16,491 bases of DNA from CAYQQJ01 sp964515945 (GCA_964515945.1 CAZEWY010000061.1:1-16491), one strand, 5' to 3'. Positions 1 through 7,609 are shown, numbered from the stretch's first letter. The notes: generated by a model not told the origin, from the letters alone. A program made the numbers and translations.

Positions 1-65
1 CACCCCAACAGGTGTAGAATTCCCCGCCATATCCAAACCGCGATCCCTTTCGGAGTTTTCCCAGC

Positions 66-1592
66 ATGACCACCATTATTCGCCAAGCCGACGTCATAGC
101 CAGTGTTGCCGACGCCCTGCAATTCATGTCCTATTACCACCCCAAGGACTTTATTCAGGCGGTGCACCAGGCGTATCAGCGGGAGGCCAATCCGGCGGCG
201 AAGGATGCCATGGCGCAGATTTTGATCAACTCGCGGCTGTGTGCCCAGGGCCATCGCCCCATCTGTCAGGATACGGGCATAGTGACCCTGTTCGTGACAC
301 TGGGCATGGATGTGAAGCTGGAAGGCGATATGAGCCTGGAAGACATGCTCAACCAGGGTGTTCGCGAGGCTTACACCCACCCCGACAACGTTCTGCGCGC
401 CTCTATCCTGGATGATCCCGATGGCGCCCGCAAAAACACCGGCGACAATACCCCGGCGGTTATCCACTACAAAATAGTGCCAGGCAATACCCTCGAGGTT
501 CATCTGGCCGCCAAGGGCGGTGGCTCCGAAGCCAAATCCAAATTCGCCATGCTCAACCCGTCGGATTCGGTCGTTGACTGGGTTTTGAAAATGGTACCGA
601 CCATGGGCGCCGGCTGGTGCCCACCGGGCATGCTCGGCATAGGCATTGGCGGCACGGCCGAAAAAGCCATGCTGCTGGCCAAGGAAGCCTTGCTGGAACC
701 GGTCAATATTCAGGAGCTACAGGCCAGGGGCGCCGCCAACCGAGCCGAGGAACTGCGGCTGGAACTCTATGATAAGGTCAATGGGCTCGGCATAGGCGCC
801 CAGGGCCTCGGCGGTTTGACCACGGTACTGGACGTGAAGGTCAAGGATTTCCCGACACATGCCGCCAACAAAGCCGTTGCCTTGATCCCCAACTGTGCCG
901 CCACGCGACATGCGCACTTTACCCTGGATGGCAGTGGCCCCGCTTTGCAGGAGGCGCCCAGCCTGGATGACTGGCCGGAAGTGAGCTGGGAAGTGGGCGA
1001 CAGCGTGCGCCGCGTGAATTTGGATGACATCACTCCGGCGGACATCCAAGCCTGGCAGCCGGGCGAAACCCTGTTGCTCAGCGGAAAGCTGCTGACCGGG
1101 CGGGATGCCGCTCACAAGCGCCTGGTGGACATGATTGACCGGGGCGAGGATCTGCCCGTGGATTTTACCAATCGTTTCATTTACTACGTGGGCCCCGTGG
1201 ATCCAGTGCAGGGCGAAGTCGTTGGACCAGCGGGCCCGACCACCGCCACGCGCATGGACAAGTTTACGCGCACGGTCCTGGAAAAGACCGGGCTGATCGG
1301 CATGGTCGGCAAGGCGGAAAGAGGGCCCACGGCCATCGACGCCATACGCGACAATAAAGCTGTCTATCTGATGGCTGTCGGCGGTGCCGCTTACCTTGTC
1401 TCCAAGGCGATTGTCGGCTCCAGAGTATTGGCTTTCGAAGATCTTGGTATGGAAGCGATCTATGAGTTCGACGTGAAGGACATGCCTGTGACCGTCGCTG
1501 TCGACAGCCGCGGTGGGTCTGTTCACCAAACCGGGCCGCAAATCTGGAAGGCCCGGATTGAGGAGAGAGCCCTGGCCGTCAAGGAGTCGTAG
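66..1592 (+). CDS. fumA: Class I (iron-sulfur) fumarate hydratase
   Basis: Fumarase of the oxygen-sensitive [4Fe-4S] class, interconverting fumarate and L-malate in the TCA cycle (cytosol). The 508-residue length fits the single-chain two-domain FumA/FumB form: an N-terminal fumerase domain (about residues 10-285) joined to a C-terminal domain (about 330-500). Three cysteines in conserved settings, C67 (ICQDTG), C185 (GAGWCPPG) and C277 (IPNCAATRH), are the expected cluster ligands. The C-terminal half carries GPAGPTTATRMDKFT and the GMVGKAERGP stretch. The ATG is preceded by GGAG at 52-55 with good spacing. A TAGAAT at 15-20 could be its -10 box, but the -35 would lie outside the window. A 5-bp hairpin (1610-1623) follows the gene but lacks a T-run. 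The symbol is by class; fumB-type paralogues cannot be told apart here. Confidence 0.96.
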   Translation: MTTIIRQADVIASVADALQFMSYYHPKDFIQAVHQAYQREANPAAKDAMAQILINSRLCAQGHRPICQDTGIVTLFVTLGMDVKLEGDMSLEDMLNQGVREAYTHPDNVLRASILDDPDGARKNTGDNTPAVIHYKIVPGNTLEVHLAAKGGGSEAKSKFAMLNPSDSVVDWVLKMVPTMGAGWCPPGMLGIGIGGTAEKAMLLAKEALLEPVNIQELQARGAANRAEELRLELYDKVNGLGIGAQGLGGLTTVLDVKVKDFPTHAANKAVALIPNCAATRHAHFTLDGSGPALQEAPSLDDWPEVSWEVGDSVRRVNLDDITPADIQAWQPGETLLLSGKLLTGRDAAHKRLVDMIDRGEDLPVDFTNRFIYYVGPVDPVQGEVVGPAGPTTATRMDKFTRTVLEKTGLIGMVGKAERGPTAIDAIRDNKAVYLMAVGGAAYLVSKAIVGSRVLAFEDLGMEAIYEFDVKDMPVTVAVDSRGGSVHQTGPQIWKARIEERALAVKES

Positions 1593-1652
1593 AACTTCGG
1601 CCTATAGTACCCCTCAAAAGGGGCAGCCATATTTCGTGATCAAGGAGGTTTT

Positions 1653-1997
1653 ATGTCCACGCTAGCGGAACAACAATGCGAAGCCTGTAAAGCCGGTGCT
1701 CCTCTGCTCACGGCCAGTGAACTGGAACGGCTCAAGCCGCAAATACCGGAATGGGACCTGGTGACCCTTGAGGGGGAGCAACAACTGCGGCGGGAATTCA
1801 AATTCAAAAATTTTGAGCAGGCCCTGGCATTTGCCAACCAGGTGGGTGCCCTGGCCGAAGCCCATAATCATCACCCGGCACTCCTGGTGGAGTGGGGCAA
1901 GGTGACCGTACGCTGGTGGACGCACAAGATCGGTGGTTTGCACCGGAACGATACGGTGATGGCCGCAAAGACGGACGCGCTAAAGGCAGAATCCTGA
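1653..1997 (+). CDS. phhB: Pterin-4a-carbinolamine dehydratase
   Basis: Dehydrates 4a-hydroxytetrahydrobiopterin-type pterins, the recycling step that supports phenylalanine hydroxylase. The 114 residues contain the family signature: EAHNHHPALLVEWGKV around residues 70-85, then WWTHKIGGLH and a conserved Asp in RNDTVMAAKTD. The N-terminal CEACKAGAP segment is, from memory, common in gammaproteobacterial members. A very strong ribosome binding site, AAGGAGG at 1642-1648, fixes the ATG. No phenylalanine hydroxylase gene is adjacent, so the pathway partner must be elsewhere or the enzyme acts independently. It follows fumarase by 60 nt and may have its own transcript; neither the sequence nor the spacing decides this. 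Confidence 0.95.
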   Translation: MSTLAEQQCEACKAGAPLLTASELERLKPQIPEWDLVTLEGEQQLRREFKFKNFEQALAFANQVGALAEAHNHHPALLVEWGKVTVRWWTHKIGGLHRNDTVMAAKTDALKAES

Positions 1998-2008
1998 GGC
2001 TGCTTCCT

Positions 2009-2227
2009 ATGGGCAAACCCTCTGCCAAGAATCCCTCAGCCAAGAACAATGTTATTCCGTTCAAGAAACCCACGGCCGCCGAGGCCCACAAAGGCAAGAC
2101 CCTGTGTCGTCACGGTTTTCATAAGTGGGTCATCAAACAGGACAAGCAGTTTGACTCGCAGCGGGGCAAGTTGGTGACCCTTTATCAATGTCAGCGTTGC
2201 GGCAAGCAGAAGGTTGAAGCTCACTAA
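2009..2227 (+). CDS. Small zinc-ribbon-like conserved hypothetical protein
   Basis: A 72-residue protein of unknown function. The first 30 residues are Lys/Ala/Pro-rich and include NNVIPFKK. The rest carries C33-x-H35, H38 and a C61-Q-R-C64 pair, which looks like a degenerate zinc ribbon (LCRHGFHKW ... LYQCQRCG). I recall similar short proteins in Pseudomonas but no assigned role. I chose the ATG at 2009, preceded by TGAGG at 1995-1999, rather than the longer open frame back to 1892, because the longer frame would overlap most of the phhB 3' end in another frame and read as low-complexity sequence. It starts 11 nt after phhB and is likely co-transcribed with it. Its stop lies inside a possible terminator hairpin. 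Confidence 0.75.
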   Translation: MGKPSAKNPSAKNNVIPFKKPTAAEAHKGKTLCRHGFHKWVIKQDKQFDSQRGKLVTLYQCQRCGKQKVEAH

Positions 2228-2238
2228 GCAGCTTTTTT
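2217..2238 (+). terminator. Possible intrinsic terminator after the small zinc-ribbon gene
   Basis: AAGCT (2217-2221) can pair with AGCTT (2230-2234) across an 8-nt loop, followed by TTTT. The hairpin includes the last codons and stop of the small gene and sits just before the convergent purN stop at 2244. The stem is short, so the call is tentative. Confidence 0.4.
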
Positions 2239-2243
2239 AACCT

Positions 2244-2900
2244 TTACACATCGCCGACTATCACCCCGCTTTCCGGCAGCGGTTTTCCATCCAGCCAGCT
2301 TTTACCATCGCGCCAGACCAAACGACCTTCCGCAAACCAGCGTACGGCCTCCGGGTAGATGACGTGCTCCTGTTGCTGTACGCGCTGACTCAGAATCAGT
2401 TCGTCATCGCCCGCTAACACGGGCACGCGCGCCTGAATAATCGCGGACCCGCCATCAAGCTCATCGGTCACGAAATGCACGGTGACGCCATGGACGTGAT
2501 CACCAGCTTCCAGGGCGCGCCTGTGGGTGTGCAGCCCCTGGTATTTCGGCAGCAGGGAAGGGTGGATATTGAGCATGCGACCGGCGTAATGCTGGGTGAA
2601 TTCCGCAGTGAGTATGCGCATAAAACCGGCCAGCACCAGAAGATCGGGATTGTAGCCATCAATCAACTCGCGCAGTTGCGCGTCGAAGTCTTCGCGGCTG
2701 GCGTAATCCTTGTGGTTGAGCACATGCGCGGCAAGGCCATGTTTCTCTGCCCGTTCCAGGCCTCGAACATCGGGCCTGTTGCTGATAACGGCGCGGATCT
2801 GGATGGGCAGGGATCCATCCTCCTGACCGTCAATCAATGCCTGCAGATTGCTGCCGCTGCCGGAAATCAGCACGACGACGGATATGGGATCATTGCTCAT
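2244..2900 (-). CDS. purN: Phosphoribosylglycinamide formyltransferase PurN
   Basis: Transfers the formyl group of 10-formyltetrahydrofolate to GAR, the third step of de novo purine synthesis. At 218 residues it is close to the roughly 212 of E. coli PurN and aligns along its length. The phosphate-binding start VVLISGSGSNLQAL is present. The catalytic triad is visible as N111 and H113 (LNIHPSLLPKY) and D149 (TDELDGG), corresponding to E. coli N106/H108/D144. The C-terminal QQQEHVIYPEAVRWFAEGRL block is also typical. It lies 30 nt downstream of purM on the same strand, the usual purM-purN order, so the two are almost certainly one transcript. The Shine-Dalgarno in front of the ATG is weak. Confidence 0.97.
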   Translation of the reverse strand: MSNDPISVVVLISGSGSNLQALIDGQEDGSLPIQIRAVISNRPDVRGLERAEKHGLAAHVLNHKDYASREDFDAQLRELIDGYNPDLLVLAGFMRILTAEFTQHYAGRMLNIHPSLLPKYQGLHTHRRALEAGDHVHGVTVHFVTDELDGGSAIIQARVPVLAGDDELILSQRVQQQEHVIYPEAVRWFAEGRLVWRDGKSWLDGKPLPESGVIVGDV

Positions 2901-2930
2901 GGCGCGGCTTCTAAATAATGAGGGCGGGGA

Positions 2931-4001
2931 TTAGGACAGGTTTTCAAGCAGTACTTCAGGCTCTGCATCGGCACTGTCGCCCGCTTCAATATGACCGATG
3001 ATAAAGGCGGTTTCGCCCGCGCTATTGAGCTGTTCCACCGCTGCCTGGGCAGCATCCGCGGGTACACAAACCACCATGCCGATACCGCAGTTGAAAGTGC
3101 GGTACATTTCCTCATGGGCGACGTTGCCCTCTTGCTGCAACCACGCAAAAATATCCGGCAGTTGCCAGCGACTGCAATCAATGACGGCTTTGCTGCCAGC
3201 CGGCAATACCCGCGGAATATTTTCCAGCAGACCGCCGCCGGTGATATGCGCCATGGCGTGAACCGGTTGCTCCGCGAGCAATTTCAACAGGGGTTTGACA
3301 TAAATGCGGGTCGGAGCCATCAGCGCCTTCGCCAGCGTGGTATCTCCCAGACGCTGGTCCAGTGGTGCGCCGGAGACTTCGAGAATCTTGCGAATCAAGG
3401 AGTAGCCATTGGAGTGTGGGCCACTGGAACTGAGTGCGATCAGCTGATCGCCGTTGCGAACCTTGCTGCCGTCGAGGATCTTTGATTTTTCCACAACACC
3501 GACACAAAAGCCGGCGAGATCGTAGTCGTTACCCTCATACATACCCGGCATTTCCGCGGTTTCACCACCCACCAGGGCGCAGCCCGCCAGCTCGCAGCCC
3601 GCGCCTATACCTTCCACGACCAGCGCGGCGGTATCCACATCCAGCTTGCCCGTGGCGTAGTAGTCGAGAAACATCAGGGGCTCGGCGCCGCCGACGATCA
3701 GATCATTGACGCACATGGCCACCAGGTCGATACCGATGGTGTCGTGCTGTTTCAGTTGCATGGCCAGACGCAATTTTGTGCCCACACCGTCGGTACCCGC
3801 CACCAAAACCGGCTCGCGATAACCCTGGGGCAACTCACACAGGGCGCCAAAGCCGCCCAGGCCGGCCATGACCTCGGGCCGCCGTGTGCGTTTGGCAACG
3901 GATTTGATGCGGTTGACAAGTTCGTTGCCGGCATCAATGTCTACGCCGGCATCCTTGTAACTCAAATGAGGCTTGGTATTTGGCTTATCGGTGGAAGTCA
4001 T
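2931..4001 (-). CDS. purM: Phosphoribosylformylglycinamidine cyclo-ligase (AIR synthetase) PurM
   Basis: ATP-dependent ring closure of FGAM to aminoimidazole ribotide, the fifth step of purine synthesis. The 356 residues match the usual length of about 345 plus a short N-terminal extension. Family blocks seen: YKDAGVDIDAGN (15-26), GTDGVGTKL (69-77), DLVAMCVNDL (92-101), GGETAEMPGMY (145-155), the SSGPHSNGYSL segment and HITGGGLLENIPR. First gene of a purM-purN pair and divergent from the DUF2066 gene. The start is the ATG just before the conserved N-terminus; no good Shine-Dalgarno is visible. No clear PurR-type operator was seen in the 212-nt upstream gap. Confidence 0.97.
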   Translation of the reverse strand: MTSTDKPNTKPHLSYKDAGVDIDAGNELVNRIKSVAKRTRRPEVMAGLGGFGALCELPQGYREPVLVAGTDGVGTKLRLAMQLKQHDTIGIDLVAMCVNDLIVGGAEPLMFLDYYATGKLDVDTAALVVEGIGAGCELAGCALVGGETAEMPGMYEGNDYDLAGFCVGVVEKSKILDGSKVRNGDQLIALSSSGPHSNGYSLIRKILEVSGAPLDQRLGDTTLAKALMAPTRIYVKPLLKLLAEQPVHAMAHITGGGLLENIPRVLPAGSKAVIDCSRWQLPDIFAWLQQEGNVAHEEMYRTFNCGIGMVVCVPADAAQAAVEQLNSAGETAFIIGHIEAGDSADAEPEVLLENLS

Positions 4002-4114
4002 GGGTTGGTCTTATCGCTGTCAGGGGATTGGACGCATCTCGAACCCAACATCTCGTCTAAAGGTGTCACGGAGACGCTAGGGGGAGATGGGCTGCCGGTT
4101 CCGAAAAATGGCGT

Positions 4115-4144
4115 ATTCTAACAGACTTTAAAACTCTGAACGAA
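4115..4144 (-). promoter_or_regulatory. Tentative purM promoter
   Basis: On the minus strand a TAGAAT -10-like box (4115-4120) is preceded at 18 nt by a poor -35, TTCGTT (4139-4144). It would give a leader of about 100 nt for purM. The weak -35 makes this a candidate only. Confidence 0.3.
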
Positions 4145-4150
4145 GTACTG

Positions 4151-4178
4151 TTTGTGGGGCAGCCCCGCTTGCTACAAT
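4151..4178 (+). promoter_or_regulatory. Candidate promoter for the DUF2066-hda transcript
   Basis: TTTGTG (4151-4156), a 16-nt spacer and TACAAT (4173-4178) lie about 35 nt upstream of the TTG start at 4214. The spacer contains a small GC inverted repeat, GGGG-CAG-CCCC (4156-4166), which could be an operator or chance. Confidence 0.45.
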
Positions 4179-4213
4179 GCTGCGATTCGTGAATTTGTCG
4201 TGGAGTAAGTCCC

Positions 4214-5341
4214 TTGCGTCGTCTGTTGAGAAATGTCTGCTGTTCCGCCGTTTTGGTTTTTGCGCCTGCCGTACCGGCCTGGTGCGCAGATGCAGACGAT
4301 CTGTTTCAAGTGGCCATACCCGTGGTGTCGCAGGCATCGGCCGAGCGTGCGCAGGCGGCGAGTCTGGGCTTGCGCAAGGTGCTGATCCGCATGTCGGGAT
4401 CACCCGCCGTGGTCGACACCGATGTGGCGCACCAGGCCTATTCGCAGGCGCAGAATTACATCGAGCAGTTTCACTACGAACCCTTTGTGCCCACGGAGGC
4501 GACCCGAGCGGAAGACAGGGATGCAACAGAATTGCTCGTCATGACCTTTTCCCAGGTCGTTATCGAACGTCTGCTGCGGGAGGCCGGCATGTCCTACTGG
4601 CCCCCCAACCGGCCCGACGTCCTTGTCTGGCTGGTGAAGGATTCCGCGAGCGGCAAAGTTCTGGTCAATGACCGCGAGGCGCCGGTTCTGGGTGGCCTGT
4701 TGGCGGGTGCGCAGGACAGAGGGTTGAATATCCGGCTCCCCTTGCTGGACCTCGAGGATCGGCTGGCGTTGCCGGCCCGGCAACTTTGGGAACTGGATGA
4801 AAATGCCGTTCTGGCGGCATCGGAGCGTTATGACGCGGATACCATATTGGTCGGACGCTTTTCCCGGACGTCCCGCGGCGAGTGGCTCTCGACCTGGCAA
4901 TTTTTTCACCGGGGGGATAATCGTGGCTACGACCTGGAGTCAGATAGAGGTGTGGAGCTGGGCATCGAAGCCATGAACCCCCTGGCCGACTATCTCGCCA
5001 GTCTCTACGCGATTTCGCCACGGGAGCACGGCACTCCCGATTTGGTCATGCAGTTATCGGGCATCGAAAATTTCGGCGATTATCGGCAGGCACTGGATTA
5101 TCTGCGCGGACTGGCCTTGGTGTCCGACCTGAAACTGCGGGCGGTGCGCGGACAAACCCTGTTGCTTCATGTGCAAATGGACGGCGGCCTGACAATGCTC
5201 CGCAATGCCCTGGCCCTGGACAGGAATCTGGTGCCGGCACCAGAGGTCGCCACCGCCCCGGGCGTGGAATCGCCGCCGTGGCTTCATCAGGTGGAAGGTA
5301 CGCCGGAAAACCCCGTAAGTTATATCTGGCAGGGTCTGTGA
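4214..5341 (+). CDS. DUF2066 domain-containing secreted protein
   Basis: A 375-residue protein of the DUF2066 family, commonly found in gammaproteobacteria beside purM and hda; no function is established to my knowledge. The first 25 residues (MRRLLRN, then a hydrophobic stretch, ending PAWCA before DADD) look like a Sec signal peptide, so the mature protein is probably periplasmic or envelope-associated. Typical body features are LRKVLIRMSGSPAVV (about 53-67), a YWPPNRPDVLVWLV block (about 127-140) and the LVGRFSRTSRGEW region, plus SGIENFGDYRQALDYLRGL (about 277-295). The start is a TTG with GGAG at 4202-4205 at good spacing; the next in-frame ATG would remove the signal peptide. It is followed by hda after 27 nt, so the two are probably one operon. 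Confidence 0.85.
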   Translation: MRRLLRNVCCSAVLVFAPAVPAWCADADDLFQVAIPVVSQASAERAQAASLGLRKVLIRMSGSPAVVDTDVAHQAYSQAQNYIEQFHYEPFVPTEATRAEDRDATELLVMTFSQVVIERLLREAGMSYWPPNRPDVLVWLVKDSASGKVLVNDREAPVLGGLLAGAQDRGLNIRLPLLDLEDRLALPARQLWELDENAVLAASERYDADTILVGRFSRTSRGEWLSTWQFFHRGDNRGYDLESDRGVELGIEAMNPLADYLASLYAISPREHGTPDLVMQLSGIENFGDYRQALDYLRGLALVSDLKLRAVRGQTLLLHVQMDGGLTMLRNALALDRNLVPAPEVATAPGVESPPWLHQVEGTPENPVSYIWQGL

Positions 5342-5368
5342 CAAAACGCTGATGTTGAGTGAAAACCT

Positions 5369-6082
5369 ATGAGTGGGCCATCGCCGGTGCAGCTGAGTCT
5401 GGGCGTCTCTCTACGGGACGACGCGACTTTTGCCAATTTTTATGCCGCCGACAACAACAATCGAGAGATTCTGGCGGCCCTCGACGCCATGAGCCACAAC
5501 CGGGGCGAGGCCAGCCTGGTGATCTGGGGCGCGCGCGGCGCGGGATTGACTCACCTGCTGCAAGCATGCGGCCATGTGGCCAGCGAACAGCAGATTTCCG
5601 TTCAGTACCTGCCCCTGCGGGAACTGGTGGGTTACGCGCCGCGTGATATCTGTGATGGCCTGGAAAGCATCGAGCTGGTGTGCCTGGATGGCATTGATGA
5701 GATCTGCGGGCATCGGGAGTGGGAGCAGGCTCTGTTCCATCTGTTCAACAACCTGCGCGACGCCGGTCACCGCCTGATCATGGCATCCCACACCAGCCCG
5801 CCGTCCATTCCCATGATATTGCCCGACCTGAAGTCGCGGATACTTGGCAGCGTCGTCTACCACCTCCATGGACTGAAGGACGAGGACAAGCAGATAGCCC
5901 TGCAAATGCGGGCCAAGGCCCGGGGTCTGGAACTGCCGGAAGACGTCACTCGCTATATCCTCGCCCGCGCCCCCAGGGATACCAATGAACTCTTCCTGAT
6001 GCTCAACCAACTCGACGATGAATCCCTTCAGCAGCAACGCAAGCTCACGATTCCTTTTGTGAAGGAGGTGTTGGGGTTTTAG
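5369..6082 (+). CDS. hda: DnaA regulatory inactivator Hda
   Basis: AAA+ DnaA-like protein that, bound to the DNA-loaded beta clamp, stimulates ATP hydrolysis by DnaA and so limits re-initiation. The 237 residues show an N-terminal clamp-binding motif QLSL (8-11), a Walker A-like GARGAGLT (54-61), a Walker B-like LVCLDGIDEI (103-112) and a putative arginine finger R157 in LPDLKSRI. It ends in the conserved RKLTIPFVKEVLGF. The Walker A position that is Lys in DnaA is L60 here; E. coli Hda also lacks the Lys. There is no DnaA-type DNA-binding domain IV, as expected. It lies 27 nt after the DUF2066 gene. The G of its TAG stop is the first base of the GGGAAAA array. Confidence 0.95.
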   Translation: MSGPSPVQLSLGVSLRDDATFANFYAADNNNREILAALDAMSHNRGEASLVIWGARGAGLTHLLQACGHVASEQQISVQYLPLRELVGYAPRDICDGLESIELVCLDGIDEICGHREWEQALFHLFNNLRDAGHRLIMASHTSPPSIPMILPDLKSRILGSVVYHLHGLKDEDKQIALQMRAKARGLELPEDVTRYILARAPRDTNELFLMLNQLDDESLQQQRKLTIPFVKEVLGF

Positions 6083-6123
6083 GGAAAAGGGAAAAGGGAA
6101 AAGGGAAAAGGGAAAAGGGAAAA
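6082..6123 (+). repeat. Six-copy GGGAAAA heptamer tandem array (left arm)
   Basis: Six perfect GGGAAAA units in a row, beginning at the G of the hda stop codon. An array of the same unit and copy number lies in inverted orientation at 7610-7651. Both are outside the IS256 boundaries, so they belong to the host intergenic region. Confidence 0.95.
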
Positions 6124-6167
6124 GATTCATGCCGCCGCGAGTGTAGCGCATCAATCTCGGAGATTCT

Positions 6168-6175
6168 CACTGGGT
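6168..6175. repeat. IS256 target-site duplication, left copy
   Basis: CACTGGGT directly abuts the left inverted repeat and is repeated exactly at 7570-7577 next to the right one. An 8-bp duplication is normal for the IS256 family. A perfect 6-1-6 palindrome, AATCTC-G-GAGATT (6153-6165), lies 2 nt to the left. Confidence 0.85.
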
Positions 6176-6199
6176 GAGGGTGTTCAAAATTCTGTGTCA
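6176..6199 (+). repeat. IS256 left terminal inverted repeat
   Basis: 24 bp starting GAGGGTGTTC and ending TCTGTGTCA; 19 of 24 positions match the complement of 7546-7569. This is the end downstream of the transposase gene. Confidence 0.85.
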
Positions 6200-6298
6200 G
6201 CTTGAACGAAGCTAACGCGCTTCGCTTGTTGGCCGCCGATTGCACGGAGCGAGCAAGTCGCTCAGCGAATCGAGCGGCTTCAGTGTAACGCGAAGCCG

Positions 6299-7513
6299 TT
6301 ACAGGTCCAAGTGTTCGTCGAGCCGGCCCTCGAAGTGGATGGCCATTTGGGAGAGCGTCAGATTCCAGTTCTGCACTGGGTGGGTCCATTTCTCCGAGGC
6401 TTTAAGCACCCCGGCGTAGAGGAGCTTTAACAAGCTGTTTTCGTTGGCGAAGCCGCCCTTGGTCTTGGTGAGCTTACGGAACTGACGATGCACCGCCTCG
6501 ACGGCATTGGTGGTGTAAATCGCTTTACGGACATCCTCGGGATACTTGAAGTAGACCGATAAGTTGTCCCACTTGCTGCGCCAGGAGCGGATGACGACGG
6601 GGTACTGTTTGCCCCATTTGGCCTCCAGCTCGTTAAGTGCGGTTTCGGCGGCATTCTTGGTCGCGGCCTTGTACACCGTCTTCAGGTCCGCCATGAACGC
6701 TTTCTGGTTCTTGGAGGCGATGTACTTCAGCGAGTTGCGGATCTGGTGAATGATGCACAGCTGCACTTCGGTGTCCGGATAAATGGTTTCGATGGCCTCG
6801 GGGAAGCCCTTGAGGCCATCGACGCAGGCGATGAGAATGTCCTGGACACCGCGGTTTTGCAGGTCCGTGAGCACGCTGAGCCAATAGTGGGCGCCTTCGG
6901 CATCGGACAGATACAGGCCCAGCAGTTCTTTTTTGCCTTCGATGTTGAGCGCTAAAATCGTGTAGATAGCTTTACTGACGAAGCGACCGTTCTCTTTGAT
7001 TTTGTAGTGAATGGCATCGAGCCAAACGATGGGGTAGACCGGGTCCAGGTCGCGCTCGCGCCAGCTCTCAAGCTCGGGTAACAGCTTGTCGGTAACGGCG
7101 TTGAGCGTGCCGTTGGAGAAGTCGATATCGTAGTAGTCCTTCAGGTGCTCACGGATGGTCTGGTAGCTGTTGCCGTGGGCGTAGAGGGCTAGGATTTTGC
7201 GCTCCAGATCATCAGTCAGGTGAGTCTGGTTCTTTTTGACGAGCTGCGGCTCGAAGGTGCCGGCGCGGTCACGCGGTGTACTGAGTTCGAAGCTGCCAGC
7301 GGGGCTTTTGATGGTCTTGGAGGTGTAGCCATTTTTGCGGTTGGGAGCGCCGCCCTGCTCGATGTGGGCCTCCTGCTCGGCTTGCAGCGCCGCTTCGGTG
7401 AGCTGCTTGATCAGTGGGGTGAGAAAGCCATCCTTGCCACTCATCGGCTTGCCGGCTTTGAGCTCTTCGAGGGCCTTATCAAGATCAAACTGGATGTTGT
7501 TCTTTTGTGTCAT
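6299..7513 (-). CDS. IS256-family (mutator-type) transposase
   Basis: 404-residue DDE transposase of the Transposase_mut family, moving the surrounding IS by cut-out/circle-type transposition as known for IS256. The catalytic triad can be placed at D166 (IVWLDAIHYK), D232 (LIACVDGLKGFPEAI) and E339 (TTNAVEAVHRQFRK). The family's C-x-x-H signature is CIIH at 253-256. The N-terminal part (about 1-150) carries the family's GGAPNRKNGY and STPRDRAGTFEPQ segments and is the likely DNA-binding region. The length is normal for the family, with no stop or frameshift. AGGAGG (complement of 7519-7524) precedes the ATG. Transcription probably starts from a promoter whose -35 is inside the right inverted repeat. 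Confidence 0.96.
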   Translation of the reverse strand: MTQKNNIQFDLDKALEELKAGKPMSGKDGFLTPLIKQLTEAALQAEQEAHIEQGGAPNRKNGYTSKTIKSPAGSFELSTPRDRAGTFEPQLVKKNQTHLTDDLERKILALYAHGNSYQTIREHLKDYYDIDFSNGTLNAVTDKLLPELESWRERDLDPVYPIVWLDAIHYKIKENGRFVSKAIYTILALNIEGKKELLGLYLSDAEGAHYWLSVLTDLQNRGVQDILIACVDGLKGFPEAIETIYPDTEVQLCIIHQIRNSLKYIASKNQKAFMADLKTVYKAATKNAAETALNELEAKWGKQYPVVIRSWRSKWDNLSVYFKYPEDVRKAIYTTNAVEAVHRQFRKLTKTKGGFANENSLLKLLYAGVLKASEKWTHPVQNWNLTLSQMAIHFEGRLDEHLDL

Positions 7514-7533
7514 GTCCGCCTCCTGTTAGGGAC

Positions 7534-7562
7534 AGTCTAGGGAAATGACACAGATTTATGAA
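7534..7562 (-). promoter_or_regulatory. Candidate transposase promoter overlapping the right inverted repeat
   Basis: Minus-strand TTCATA (7557-7562), a 17-nt spacer and TAGACT (7534-7539), about 20 nt before the transposase ATG. The -35-like box lies inside the terminal repeat. Weak matches. Confidence 0.35.
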
Positions 7563-7569
7563 CACTACC
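7546..7569 (-). repeat. IS256 right terminal inverted repeat
   Basis: 24 bp on the transposase-proximal end; read on the minus strand it starts GGTAGTGTTC and ends TCTGTGTCA, pairing with 6176-6199 at 19 of 24 positions. Confidence 0.85.
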
Positions 7570-7577
7570 CACTGGGT
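7570..7577. repeat. IS256 target-site duplication, right copy
   Basis: CACTGGGT, identical to 6168-6175 and flush with the right inverted repeat. Confidence 0.85.
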
Positions 7578-7609
7578 CGCATTATCAGGCTATTCGAAGC
7601 CTCATATTC

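Larger units (their letters stand above)
6176..7569 (-). mobile_element. Complete IS256-family insertion sequence (1394 bp)
   Basis: Boundaries were set by the flush 8-bp duplication CACTGGGT and by terminal inverted repeats: 6176-6199 and the complement of 7546-7569 match at 19 of 24 positions, sharing the inner core TCTGTGTCA and the outer GTGTTCA. The element carries one full-length transposase gene on the minus strand. About 100 nt between the left repeat and the transposase stop are non-coding and hold two perfect small hairpins, GAGCGA/TCGCTC (6247-6263) and CGGCTTC/GAAGCCG (6275-6298). Intact ends, an intact reading frame and a perfect duplication suggest a fairly recent insertion. It sits between the convergent hda and sppA genes and breaks neither. 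Confidence 0.9.

Noticed and set aside
4002..4213. PurR-type operator upstream of purM
   Set aside because: No match to the ACGCAAACGTTTGCGT-type palindrome was seen in the gap.
6247..6298. Two perfect hairpins after the transposase stop as an intrinsic terminator
   Set aside because: No T-run follows on either strand; more likely IS-internal structure or protection from read-through.
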